Of a stretch of 13,797 nucleotides of DNA, positions 1 to 8,499 are shown piece by piece (positions within the stretch are counted from its first letter, which is position 1; every line of letters starts with the position of its first letter). The position numbers and the translations under genes are program-made. Origin of the DNA: Darksidea phi (lineage: Eukaryota > Ascomycota > Dothideomycetes > Pleosporales > Lentitheciaceae); NCBI GenBank assembly GCA_030770425.1, contig JASJFT010000441.1, forward strand, positions 1-13,797, in the 5' to 3' direction. The notes under the pieces were generated by a model. That model was not told where the DNA came from, ran no database searches, and saw nothing but the letters and a program-made list of their open reading frames with translations.

Positions 1-1660
1 AAAGAAGTTAAAAATTTAGAAGAAAAAAGATAAAGTTATTAGAACTTATATCTTTATTCTCTTTAGATAAGTCTCTATTATAATAGTTATTTTAATAACT
101 ACTACTAATATCTAGAATTTCGAGTATAAAATTAAACCTTATTCTTATTTACTTCTTAATTATATATTTTATAAGAATCGTATATATACTATACTTAAAC
201 TAGAGTAAAAGTTAGCTTATTAAGAATATAAATATCTATTTCTAACCCTATCTAAACTTCTTTTTTAAAAAGAGAAGTTAATAATACTTAAAGTAGAGTT
301 TCTTAAGACCTATTTTATCTAGATAATATATACTATATAGATTACTACTTACCTAAGTATAAAGAAAGCTATTAGACTTCTAAGAGATCTATACTACTAA
401 GATATAATAAATAAAGATATAAAATATTATATAAGAAACTATAAATAGTACTAATAGAGTTATAAGTTTTAAAATAAGACTTTAAATCTTCTTAAACTAC
501 TTTCTATATCTAAGAGAGTATAAAAAGATATTTTTATAAACTTTAAAAGTTTTCTAAAGAATTATAAAGAATATAATAATATATTTATATTAATATATAG
601 ATTATTAAAATATACTTTCTTATTACTTTACTTTAAGATTACTATTACTAAAGATATAACTACTCTTTATTATATATATATATAGTAAGTCTTTAGTTCT
701 CTATATACTATAGTTTTAAATTAAGATTTATAGTTTATATTAGACTTTATAAAAGAATTATATAGATTTATAGAAATTAACTAATTATTATTTATAATCT
801 ATTATTTATAGACTAATAGTAATATAGAAGTTTTTAATTAATAATTAAACTAATAATTATATCCCTTTATAAACTTCTATTAAAATAATTAATCTAATCT
901 TCTATCTAGTATAAACTAGATCTAAGTAATCCTTCTATATAATATAATAGAATTTTTCTTATTTAAGATCGAATTTAGCTATAAGACTTATTACTACTAG
1001 AATTAGTAAGAATATATTTATAAATATTCTAAATTACTATATAATATAATTATATAAATAATCTAAGAGTTTATAAAAATATAAGTTAATATAATTTAAT
1101 AGATTTATAACTACGTTTAAGCTAATATTATAGTAGCTTAAGAAGTTTAGAGCTAATAAGTTAATAAAAAATACTACTTTTAAGATTTTAATATAGAAGA
1201 TTAGATTTATATTATACCTAAGAGATTTACTATCTTAAGACTAAGTTTAAAATTAGACTAATAAATATATAGACCTTATCTTATTATTAACTAAATATAT
1301 AATTTTTATATAATTTAATTACTCTTTTATATAAAGATATATAATATTTTTTATATAAATAGACTATATAAAGCTATATAAGATCTATTATCTAATTAAG
1401 TATATCCTTAAAGAACTAGTTATAAAAGTAAATAGATATTCTAAGTAGCTAGTAGTCTATATCCTTAATAGTCGAATCGTTTATAGTAAGCTCTATTATT
1501 AAATAGAATAGATAGACTATAACCTAGATCTAATTTATTATCTAGTAAGTAATTTTATAAATATAGTCTAGAAAGTAAAAGAATTTTATAATAAATATTT
1601 TAATAAGCTAGATCTATTTAAATAGTTAGTTTAATAGTTAAAAACTATACTATAAGATAA
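1..1660 (+). pseudogene. pol: Chromovirus pol remnant: integrase with C-terminal chromodomain
   Basis: This is a RIP-inactivated integrase of a Ty3/Gypsy chromovirus, the enzyme that would insert the cDNA into the host genome. The frame with codons starting at 2 mod 3 reads the zinc-finger region around 330-455, where the CxxC cysteines appear as Tyr codons at 440 and 449. The core follows, with D1 as Asn at 539-541, D2 as Asn at 719-721 and E intact at 827-829. The spacing D-x59-D-x35-E matches the retroviral DD35E rule. The GPY/F module (Arg-Pro-Tyr) lies near 1270-1280, followed by the chromodomain. The frame changes by one base at about 1400-1425, probably a one-base insertion. Many codons are now TAA or TAG where CAA, CAG, CGA or TGG is expected. 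The left end is cut by the window. Confidence 0.85.
1420..1660 (+). pseudogene. Chromodomain at the integrase C-terminus (degenerate)
   Basis: In the frame with codons starting at 0 mod 3, the stretch reads a recognisable chromodomain. It has an I-L-N-S-R segment (family form I-L-D-S-R) near 1460-1475, a Y-x-I-E/stop-I-D-Y segment near 1495-1520, and the Y-Y-L-x-S-N-F segment near 1537-1560. A lysine-rich helix then runs to about 1600. In chromoviruses this domain reads histone H3 lysine methylation and steers insertion to heterochromatin. Tryptophan codons have become TAG, as expected after RIP of TGG. It lies directly after the GPY/F module, the usual chromovirus order. Confidence 0.75.
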
Positions 1661-1750
1661 GTTTATTAGCCCCTAGTTTAAAGATAAGGTACTAATTAAG
1701 ATAGGAATCTAGAAAAATTATTAATACTAAGTATAAGCTCTAGTCCCTTA

Positions 1751-1895
1751 TAGTCTACTAAAACGGGTAGTATAATATCTAGAACCTATAATAATTACTT
1801 CTAAGCTTAGGGTATCCTTCTTTTATAGTCTATTAAAATAGATAGTATAATATCTAAAGCCTATAGTAACTATCTTTAAGCTTAGAATATCCTTC
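1751..1895 (+). repeat. Tandem repeat, 75-bp unit, two copies plus a fragment
   Basis: A unit starting tagtctact at 1751 recurs at 1826 as tagtctatt, with period 75. Both copies carry the blocks agtataatatct, aagcttag and atccttc in the same order. A third partial start (tagtctta) follows at 1898. Differences are mostly transitions, as RIP of a tandem duplication would give. It lies in the non-coding region between the end of the chromovirus pol and its LTR. Short tandem repeats are common in the 3' untranslated regions of Gypsy elements; no function can be read. Confidence 0.8.
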
Positions 1896-1931
1896 TATAG
1901 TCTTACTTTACTATAGATAGAAAGATAGAAG

Positions 1932-2590
1932 AAGTAAGTCTTATCTTTAGTAGAGTTATATATATATAACTTTTAAATAATATAAAAAACTAAGTTATTA
2001 ATATTCTCTTATATATTCTATAATATCCTTTAGATATACTAAGCGTATTATATAGTATATATATTAGAAAAATATTTTTTAAATAATAATTTATATAGTA
2101 AAATAAGTAAATATATATAAAGCTATATAATATTAATATACTTTAAGAATAATTTAGAGGGTACTAGTTAAATCGTTTTTTAAGTAGGGAGTAATAGATA
2201 TAAGTATCTACCTATTCTTTCTATCTCTTTCTTCTCTCTTTCCCCCTCTAAAAAGCGTTTTTTCTTAATTATTCGTTTACTAGGCCCTTAAAAATAAGGT
2301 CTTATTCTAGAAAAAAGATAATATTATAGTCTATTCTTTAGGTAATCTAGTTATTTTACTTATTTTCTATTTTAGTTAATAGATTAGATAATCTTAAGGA
2401 TTAGTCTAATAATTAATTAGTTTATTTAGTACGCTAAGTTTTATTTAGGTATAAGAACCCTCTATTCTTATACCCTTATAGTACTATCTTAGAATAGCTT
2501 TAATATACCAATTCTACTATTAGTTAATTAGAAGGCTATCTTAGCTATTATAACTTCTAGTTAATTATACTTAGTCCTAAGGTCTTATAT
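1932..2590 (+). repeat. Probable 3' LTR of element 1, limits uncertain
   Basis: No coding match was found here. The stretch follows a chromovirus pol and abuts the broken integrase of element 2, the place expected for a 3' LTR. Two left edges are possible. One is after the purine run gatagaaagatagaagaag at about 1913-1931. The other is after ttagaggg near 2154-2161, with an LTR starting tactag (ancestral TG to TA). A pyrimidine-rich block at 2211-2248 (tctttctatctctttcttct and onward) ends in a CCCCC run and is followed by aaaagcg, which could be promoter or leader sequence. The right end is near 2590. Only one LTR is in the window, so the limits cannot be checked by pairing. Confidence 0.4.
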
Positions 2591-4888
2591 TACTCTTTAG
2601 AAGATCTATAATAAAATCTATTAAAATCTCCTTCTAAATACGATCTAGTAGAAGGAAAGAGTATAATAGTTCTCTCTTTAGTTCTTTTTATAGCTTAGTT
2701 CTTCTATAGATATTATAGTTTTAAATATAAATTTAAATAATAGTAGATATTTTAGACTAGAAGAAGTCTTAGGTTAGAATTTAATATATAGATTCTTATC
2801 TAAAATATTCTATAACTAATCTATTATATACTATAAATATTAATTAAGTATATAGAGATTTAGAGTTAAAGATCTACTTTCTTCCTTAGAAGATTATTTA
2901 ATCCTTCTTATCTAGACTATACTTACTTAGAAAGATCTTTAGACCTAAGTAAAAGAAAAACTTCTAAGAACTAGTATAGATTATTATTTAGATCTTCTAG
3001 TAGATAATATCTTCTTTAATTATAAGTTTCTATAATATTTCTAAGTTAGTAAGAAGTAAGAGTAATAAAGAGATAAAGATATCTTCTTTCTAAAATAATC
3101 TTATAAGAAGAACTCTAATAATTAAAACTAATAATACCTTTAGACGTTCTAATTCTATAAACTATAATAATTAGAAGTACTTTAATCTTATTCTTTTATC
3201 TAAGTTATTATATAGGGTATTCTATTCTCTATAAAATAAGATATCTACTTTAGTATTAGTACTTCTAAGGTAATATTCTAGGGTTATATTAATCTAACTT
3301 AAAATATCTAACTAATAAATATATCTCTTACTAAGTTATCTAGTTATAGTAAAGTACTTTAGATTCTTATAGTTTATTATTACTTTAATATAAGATATTA
3401 TCTAAAGCTTACTATTCTATTCTTCTATATATTTAATAATAATAAATAACTTCTTATTATAGATAGTATAGTTACTCTCTACTAATAAGTTCTTTATTAA
3501 GAAGTAAGCTATTATTCTTATAATTCTATTAATTTTAATTTAGAAAAGTATTCTATCTATAGTTTATTTAGAGATATTTATCTCTAAGATAGTTTCTAGT
3601 TTTAGGTTAAAGTAGACTAATATAGATTTTATAGTAAATATATCTTTTAAGACTTTAAAGACTTCTTATTATTTCTTTTCTTAAATAGATTTTATATTCT
3701 TATCTATTAGTTTAGTAAGTAGGGTTATAATCTTTAAAAAGTTCTTAATAAACTAATAATAGAAGTTAGTAAATCTAATAAAACTCTAGATACCTTTTAT
3801 AAATAATAAAAAAATCTACTTCTAAATAATTTAGACCTTCTTTAGGTTTATACTAATTCCTTTCTTTACTTTAATAATAAATCTAAAATACTAGATTTTC
3901 TTTATACTAAACTTACTCTTCTTAATATTTAAATATAAGTCTATAGCTTCTAACTTCTTAATTACCTTCTAGATCTTAGCTTTATAGTTCTCCTTACTTT
4001 TAAAGAAGTAGATAAGAATATCGTTAATAAATATAAAATAAAAGTTATTAATAAATTTATAAAGTATAAAGTTAATATATCTTTAAAAAGTATTAGATAT
4101 ATTTATTAATTTAAATAAAGTAACTAGCTACTTATATAAGTCGAAATAAATATAAAAGATAATCTTTTACTTATCTCTTTTTATAATTTAAATCTTATAA
4201 AAAGTTTAAATAACGTCTAGCTTAGTATATTATTTAGCCTTTTTAATCTATCTAAGAATTTTCTTAATAAGAGGGAGTAGATAATAGTTCTTTTATATTA
4301 TTATATTTAGTACTTAGTAATCTATATAAAACTAAAGGTTTTCTTTTAATTTTCTTATAAAGAATATAGGAGTAGTTATACTAGATCTACTTATATAAAT
4401 AAATTCTCTATTAAAATAAGAGATTAATTCTTTCTATAGAATAAGAAGTTTCTTCTTTAATATACTATATAGAGGTCTCTATAAGACTTTTAGTATCTTT
4501 TTATCCTTTTCTATTAATTTAATTATATAGTCTATACTACTTCTATAATATAGTAATAACTTATTTACTTCTTTTTATAGAAAGATCTTATATAGATTCT
4601 TTATAGAAAAGAAGAAAAGTTTTTTTAAATCTAACTTTTTCTTTAAAATAAGGACTTTTTAGATATCTACTATTAAGACTATAAAGATATATAGTATATT
4701 ACTCTTCTTCTTAGACCTTTATACTAGTATTATAAAGATAGGTACTTTTATAATCTAGAATCTTATAGTTAGTTTTCTTTTCTTCTTACTTCTTACTTTA
4801 ACTTTAAATAAATATAGATAAATAGATTTCTTTATAAAGATTAGAATTACTTAGTTTTTATTAATCTATAGTCTTTTTAAAATTATAT
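2591..4888 (-). pseudogene. pol: Gypsy pol remnant: protease end, RT, RNase H, integrase start
   Basis: On the minus strand, the reverse transcriptase core is clear. The segment about 4085-4170 carries the 'PFGL-N-P-TFQ' motif in altered form (L-F-K-L-I-N-I-S-N-T-F). The active-site box at 4020-4031 reads F-I-N-D-I-L-I-Y, so the first Asp of xVDD is Asn (4023-4025) and the second survives (4020-4022). RNase H follows: 3418-3472 reads N-Y-T-I-Y-N-K-K-L, the altered form of the Gypsy 'NY-I-DKEL' motif. Its C-terminal 'L-E-Y-x-x-G-x-x-N-x-x-A-D' segment is at about 3240-3300. The integrase zinc finger is at about 2700-2830, with the CxxC as Tyr-Asn-Ile-Tyr at 2706-2717. The core's first Asp at 2616-2618 is intact because no T precedes its GAT codon. 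Recognisable sequence stops at about 2595, taken as the insertion point of element 1. Confidence 0.88.
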
Positions 4889-4890
4889 TA
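4889..4890. other. TA target-site duplication, left of the Fot1 element
   Basis: This TA directly abuts the left terminal repeat and pairs with TA at 6741-6742. TA duplication on insertion is characteristic of Tc1/mariner and Pogo transposases. Collapsing the two copies restores the reading frame of the interrupted Gypsy protease. Confidence 0.85.
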
Positions 4891-4950
4891 ACGTATTTTA
4901 TAAGTATACCGTTAATATAAGCGAGTTATTAACCCTACCAACTTTTTACG
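4891..4950 (+). repeat. Left terminal inverted repeat of the Fot1 element (60 bp)
   Basis: The repeat begins acgtatttta and ends actttttacg. Aligned with the reverse complement of 6681-6740 it differs at 11 of 60 positions, all C/T or G/A transitions, with no gaps. It retains one un-mutated CA at 4939-4940 where the right copy has the mutated form. The transposase would bind these ends. Confidence 0.93.
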
Positions 4951-4971
4951 ACGTATTACCTATTAACTCTT

Positions 4972-6680
4972 ATAGCTTAACTAACTACTATTTAATTACT
5001 CTATAACGAAGTAGATATCTCCCTAGCTATCTTAGCTATTAATACTAATTAGATTTAGAGCGAAAATCGCGCCGCCTTAACGTTTAACGTCCCTCGATTA
5101 ACGCTACGCGACCGACGTACTAGAATCGCTATACGACGTAATTAATAGCTTAAATTAAAGAAGCTTTCTAAGCTAGAGGAGGAGGTAATTATTAGCTATA
5201 TACTCGACCTAGATTCGCGAGGATTTATCCCTACTCTAGAGACTATATAAGATATAGCGAATAAGCTACTTACTAAGTACAGCGTTAGCTAGGTAGATAA
5301 GTAGTAGCCTAGAAACTTCGTCTAGTAAATTAATAGTATTAAAATATAATTTAATCGACTCTATAATTAATAGTAAGCTCTCTACGAGAATCCTAATATT
5401 ATTTAACCCTAGTTTAAGCGTATAGTACGTATTCGAGCTAAGTAGGATATTTATAATAAGGATATCTATAACTTTAACGAAGCTAGCTTCTTAATAGGTA
5501 AGATAATACTATAACTAGTCGTTACTAGTTTAGAGAGATATAGGTAGACTAAAGCTATCTAGCTAGGTAATCGCGAGTAGGTTACTATAATATAAGAAAT
5601 TAATACTACTAGGTAGACTATTCCGCCCTTTATTATCTTTGTTAGTAAGTACTACCTCTCTATCTAGTACGAAAGCGATATACTAGGCGATTAGACTATC
5701 GTTATTAGTAATAACGGCTAGACGAATAATAATCTAGGAGTTACCTAGCTAAAGTACTTTATTAGGTATACGATAGATCGTAGAGTAGATATATACTAGC
5801 TATTAATTCTTAATAGCTATAGTAGTTATATCTCGAATAAATTCTAGGACCTTTATAAGAAGAATAATATCTATACTCTTTATATACTAGCTTATTTATT
5901 ATACCTCCTATAGCTACTTAATATAGACTATTTCTTACCGTTAAAGCGCGCGTATAGGGACTAGATTAATAATCTAATTTACGATTATATTTACTATATT
6001 ATAAAGCTTAAATTTCTACCCGTCTTTTATATAGTCTATAATAAGACTATTATAAAGAAGAATATCTATATAAGCTTTCGAGGCGCTAGTCTAGTTTTAT
6101 ATAATTTAGAGATAGTAATCTCGAAGCTTAATATTAAGCTAAGGACGCTATCGCTAGTAGCCCTACTAGAGGCTATATAGAAGGTTAGAATACTAAGTAA
6201 TACGCGCGAAGTAGAGGCTTAATTAACGTTAATTCGTAAGCGCGTACGTAGGTATAAGAGCTCGTCGCCTACTTCTATTATTTTAATTATTAATTAGTTA
6301 AGTAAAGGTACTAAGGTATTAGCTTATAAAGCTATATTTATATACGAATAAATCGCGAGCCTAGAGAAGGTAATTAAGGCCGCTATAACGCGTAGAAAGT
6401 ATAAAAAGAAGAGGATCTAGAAGTAGGGCGTCCTAACTAAGATAGAGAGGGAGGCTATTATTATTTAAAAGGCTACTAAGTAGTAGTAAGAGAACGAAAG
6501 ATATTAAGTTACTAGGTAATTAGGTATAAGCTAATAGGCTTTAGTACGCTATACGTATTATAGAGAACCTAGGTATAACTTATAAACGTATAAGAAGGCT
6601 ACTATTAATACTACTTAATTTAGAATAGCTATTATATTAATAGATTTCTAATATATTATTAAACTACGTAGCTTTTTATA
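4972..6680 (+). pseudogene. Fot1/Pogo transposase (DDD), inactivated by RIP
   Basis: This would cut and paste the element at TA sites. One frame (codons at 1 mod 3) runs the whole length without an indel. The start is probably ATA at 4972 from an ancestral ATG; the natural stop is obscured. An N-terminal CENP-B/Pogo-type helix-turn-helix region spans about 5030-5330. The DDE_1 domain follows: Y-N-F-N-E at 5467-5481 (family YNFDE), L-I-L-N-S-Y at 5803-5820 (family LDGH), and L-N-I-D at 5917-5928 ahead of P-L-K-R-A-Y (family LDVG). All three catalytic Asp, at 5476, 5812 and 5920, are now Asn. A basic region (R-R-K-Y-K-K-K-R) lies near 6391-6414. A C-terminal CX2CX4HX4C knuckle lies at 6550-6591, with all four ligand codons TAT. 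The many stops match mutated CAA, CAG, CGA and TGG. Confidence 0.92.
6550..6591 (+). other. Zinc-knuckle remnant at the transposase C-terminus
   Basis: The frame gives Tyr at 6550, 6559, 6574 and 6589 with spacing Y-x2-Y-x4-Y-x4-Y, and the residues R-E-P-R-Y-N-L lie between. A CX2CX4HX4C knuckle with Gly before His would give exactly this after RIP, since TGY and CAY both become TAY and GGG becomes AGG. Some fungal Pogo-like transposases carry such a knuckle; that this one did is inferred from the pattern. Confidence 0.7.
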
Positions 6681-6740
6681 CGCGAAAAGTTAGTAGGGTT
6701 AACAACTTACTTATATTAATAATATACTTATAAAATATAT
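6681..6740 (-). repeat. Right terminal inverted repeat of the Fot1 element (60 bp)
   Basis: This is the reverse complement of the left repeat, gap-free over 60 bases with 11 transition differences. It keeps one CA at 6703-6704, where the left copy has the mutated partner. The repeat ends exactly at the TA target duplication. Confidence 0.93.
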
Positions 6741-6742
6741 TA
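6741..6742. other. TA target-site duplication, right of the Fot1 element
   Basis: This TA abuts the outer end of the right terminal repeat and is the partner of 4889-4890. Confidence 0.85.
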
Positions 6743-7990
6743 TACTTATTATCTCTATCTATAATATATAATTATACTTCTTTAATATATTCTTTTATAT
6801 TAATCTCTAGCTATACTACTCTTTATATATATAATCTTTTCCCTTCTATTTCTATAATAGGTCTACTTTTAGATAATTTTATACTTTTTAAACTATTTTT
6901 CTAAGTAAAGAATAAGAATATAAATCTAATTATAAAGTAATTAAAATTAATTATAATAGATATAAATATAACTCTATTTATAAATAAATATACTATAATT
7001 AGACTATTATTTAACTATTTCTTTTAGAACTTTATAAAATTCTTAATTATTTCTTCTAGATATAAACCTTCTAATTTCTTTTCCTAATAGTAATTTTAGC
7101 TAGAAGATTCTAGTTTTTTAAGCTTTCTTTTACTAAAAGCTCTTCTTCTACTAGAGGTAACTAAGTTAACTCGCGTTCTACTCTAATAGAAGCTAGAGGA
7201 GATACTAGAGTAAGTTAATATCCTTTTATAATATAGTTACTTTTTCTATAATAGAAGTATTTTTCTTCTTTCTATTTTTAGCTTAGTACTTCTTTAAAGA
7301 TTTAGTATACTTTCTTTCTTCTTTATTTTCCTTTAGAGTTTATTAGTTTTACTTAGTTAGTATATAAATATATAGACTTCTAGTCTATTATATCTTCGTA
7401 TTAGTAGAAGGAATAAATAGATTAAGTAATCTTACTTTTAAAGATATTCTTTTTAATTCCTACTATTTAATTTATAAGCTAATTAATAGTTTAGTTCTAG
7501 AATACTTCTATTATAATTATATAATTATAAAGGTCTAGCTATAGAATATATAGATAAATACTTTTTAGATTATTATAATTATTAACTTCTTTAATATTAT
7601 TTACTAGATATATAAAATTAACGTTAAAGATATATAGTAATATCTACTTCTATTTAAATATCTAGAGCTTATTTTAAACTCTTTTATTAATAAAAAGATT
7701 AAAGAATTAGTTATCTAAAAACTTCTAGAATACCTTTATAGTTTTATAAGGATTCTTATCTATTTATAAGATATCTATATCTAAGATAATATTCTTTAGT
7801 CTACTAAAAATATATTCTACTTCGTAGTCTTCTTTAAAACTATTATTTTATAGCTTATAGTTTATCTATATTTTAAACTACTACTAGTCCTATTAGATTT
7901 CTTTAAAGTAATTAAGGTTAAGAATCTTAGTTCTTTACTTTACTTATATAATTAGTTAGAGTAATATAATAAAGCTTATTATAAAGAGAG
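6743..7990 (-). pseudogene. gag: Gypsy gag and protease start remnant (element 2)
   Basis: Minus-strand coding remnant of the capsid protein and the beginning of the aspartic protease. The gag core is readable at about 7900-7550, with a segment E-Y-I-F-S-R-L-K and a downstream F-L-D-N, and shows the character of fungal Gypsy gag proteins. The CCHC knuckle is at 7218-7259. Beyond it, toward 6743, a protease-like frame contains an I-I-I-N-F segment (possible form of the 'hhhDSG' active site) near 6945. It then reaches N-K-Y right at the Fot1 insertion, where it continues on the other side at 4888 as I-I-L-K-R-L (family I-I-L-G-x-x-W). The gag start is not identifiable because no ATG remains. 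The 7990 limit is approximate. Confidence 0.7.
7218..7259 (-). other. Gag CCHC zinc knuckle, all ligands mutated to Tyr
   Basis: The minus-strand codons give Y-F-Y-Y-R-K-S-N-Y-I-I-K-G-Y. The spacing is exactly CX2CX4HX4C with Tyr (TAT or TAC) at every ligand position. TGC or TGT to TAC or TAT, and CAT to TAT, are the changes RIP makes, and the GGA-to-AGA (Gly to Arg) change after the second ligand fits as well. Such knuckles bind the retroelement RNA in the particle. Confidence 0.85.
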
Positions 7991-8196
7991 AAAGAAACGT
8001 TCTTAATAAGGAAGATTATATAGCTTTAGTAGTAATAGTACTAAAGAGTATAAAGAAGATAAAAGTATAGACTACTTTAAGAGTATTTATATATTTACTT
8101 ATTTCTTCTATTACTATAAGAATTTTATAGATAGTAATATTAGAAGCTTACTTTATATTAGACTAGCTTATTTACTTACTTTTTATTATAACTTTT
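7991..8196 (-). other. Leader region of the minus-strand Gypsy element
   Basis: Between the start of recognisable gag and the Copia insertion at 8197 I find no convincing coding match. It is probably 5' untranslated leader or the N-terminal end of gag; the 5' LTR would lie further right, beyond the Copia element. It contains a short match to the start of the Copia LTR at 8156-8170. Confidence 0.4.
8156..8170 (+). repeat. Extra copy of the Copia LTR start
   Basis: tattagactagctta here matches the first 14 bases of the 5' LTR at 8197, 41 bases downstream. The bases just before each copy are also alike (acttta and actttt). The match ends after about 15 bases. It may be a short tandem duplication or a scrap of an earlier insertion at the same place. 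Confidence 0.6.
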
Positions 8197-8357
8197 TATT
8201 AGACTAGCTTTTATACTAGGTTAGCTTATATAACTACTTCTAGCTACTATATTATATTCTATTCTATATAAACTACTCTTATATAGAGCTATTATAATTA
8301 ACTATAGTTCTTACTTCTTTCTCTTATAGTAATTTATCCTTATTTCTTATTATAATA
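8197..8357 (+). repeat. 5' LTR of the Copia element
   Basis: The repeat starts tattagactagc, the mutated form of a TG start, and pairs with 13628 onward. Over the first 143 bases (8197-8339 and 13628-13770) there is no gap and 10 differences, all transitions. The alignment weakens after 8357, so the exact end, and the primer-binding site that should follow it, are not settled. It contains an AT-rich segment near 8240-8290 that could hold the promoter. Confidence 0.88.
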
Positions 8358-8499
8358 GTTATAAGTCTAGAGTACCTATTATCCCTATAATAGATTCTTA
8401 ATAATACTATAGTTTATTTATTTTAAAAAGCTACTACTTTTAATAACCCTTATAATTTAATTATTAACCTTATTATTACTATTATCTTAATTATATAAT
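8358..8499 (+). other. Copia 5' leader
   Basis: Non-coding stretch between the 5' LTR and the readable start of gag. It should hold the primer-binding site, but I could not match it to a tRNA 3' end with confidence. Confidence 0.5.

Larger units (their letters stand above)
1..2590 (+). mobile_element. Ty3/Gypsy chromovirus, 3' part (element 1)
   Basis: This is the right-hand part of a plus-strand Gypsy retrotransposon. From left to right it shows the integrase zinc finger, the DDE core, the GPY/F module, a chromodomain, a non-coding 3' region with a 75-bp tandem repeat, and a probable LTR. Gag, protease, reverse transcriptase, RNase H and the 5' LTR would lie left of the window. The right edge near 2590 is inferred, because leftward of about 2595 the minus-strand integrase of element 2 stops being recognisable just after its first catalytic Asp. 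That suggests element 1 inserted there. The exact boundary and target duplication could not be set, because only one LTR is visible. Confidence 0.8.
4891..6740 (+). mobile_element. Fot1/Pogo-family DNA transposon, complete, RIP-inactivated
   Basis: This is a 1,850-bp element with 60-bp terminal inverted repeats (4891-4950 and 6681-6740) and a TA target duplication (4889-4890 and 6741-6742), the hallmarks of the Tc1/mariner-Pogo superfamily. The size fits fungal Fot1-like elements. It carries one transposase frame on the plus strand. It sits within the protease domain of the minus-strand Gypsy element: removing 4891-6740 plus one TA restores a readable retropepsin motif on that strand. The element keeps many CpG sites, unlike the DNA around it. 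Four of the six surviving CA/TG sites of the window are inside it. Both points may indicate a different starting composition or fewer rounds of mutation. Confidence 0.95.
2591..8196 (-). mobile_element. Ty3/Gypsy retrotransposon, minus strand, interrupted (element 2)
   Basis: Read on the minus strand from right to left it shows a leader (about 8196-7990), gag with a CCHC knuckle, protease, then the Fot1 insertion (4891-6740). After the insertion come the rest of protease, reverse transcriptase, RNase H and the first part of integrase. Protease-RT-RNase H-integrase is the Ty3/Gypsy order. It is truncated on both sides: the Copia element enters its 5' leader at 8197 and the plus-strand chromovirus cuts its integrase near 2590. 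The remaining integrase, the 3' end and both LTRs are therefore expected outside the window or beyond the inserted elements. It is the oldest layer of the stack. Confidence 0.85.

Noticed and set aside
661..690. The (ta)n tract as an origin or promoter
   Set aside because: It lies within the integrase frame and such tracts are common wherever CpA and TpG have become TpA.
1751..1895. CRISPR-like array
   Set aside because: Only two 75-bp direct copies with no spacers of constant size and no cas genes; it lies in the 3' region of a retrotransposon.
2211..2280. Pyrimidine-rich block as a separate host promoter
   Set aside because: It lies in the probable LTR of the chromovirus, and there is no host gene to serve.
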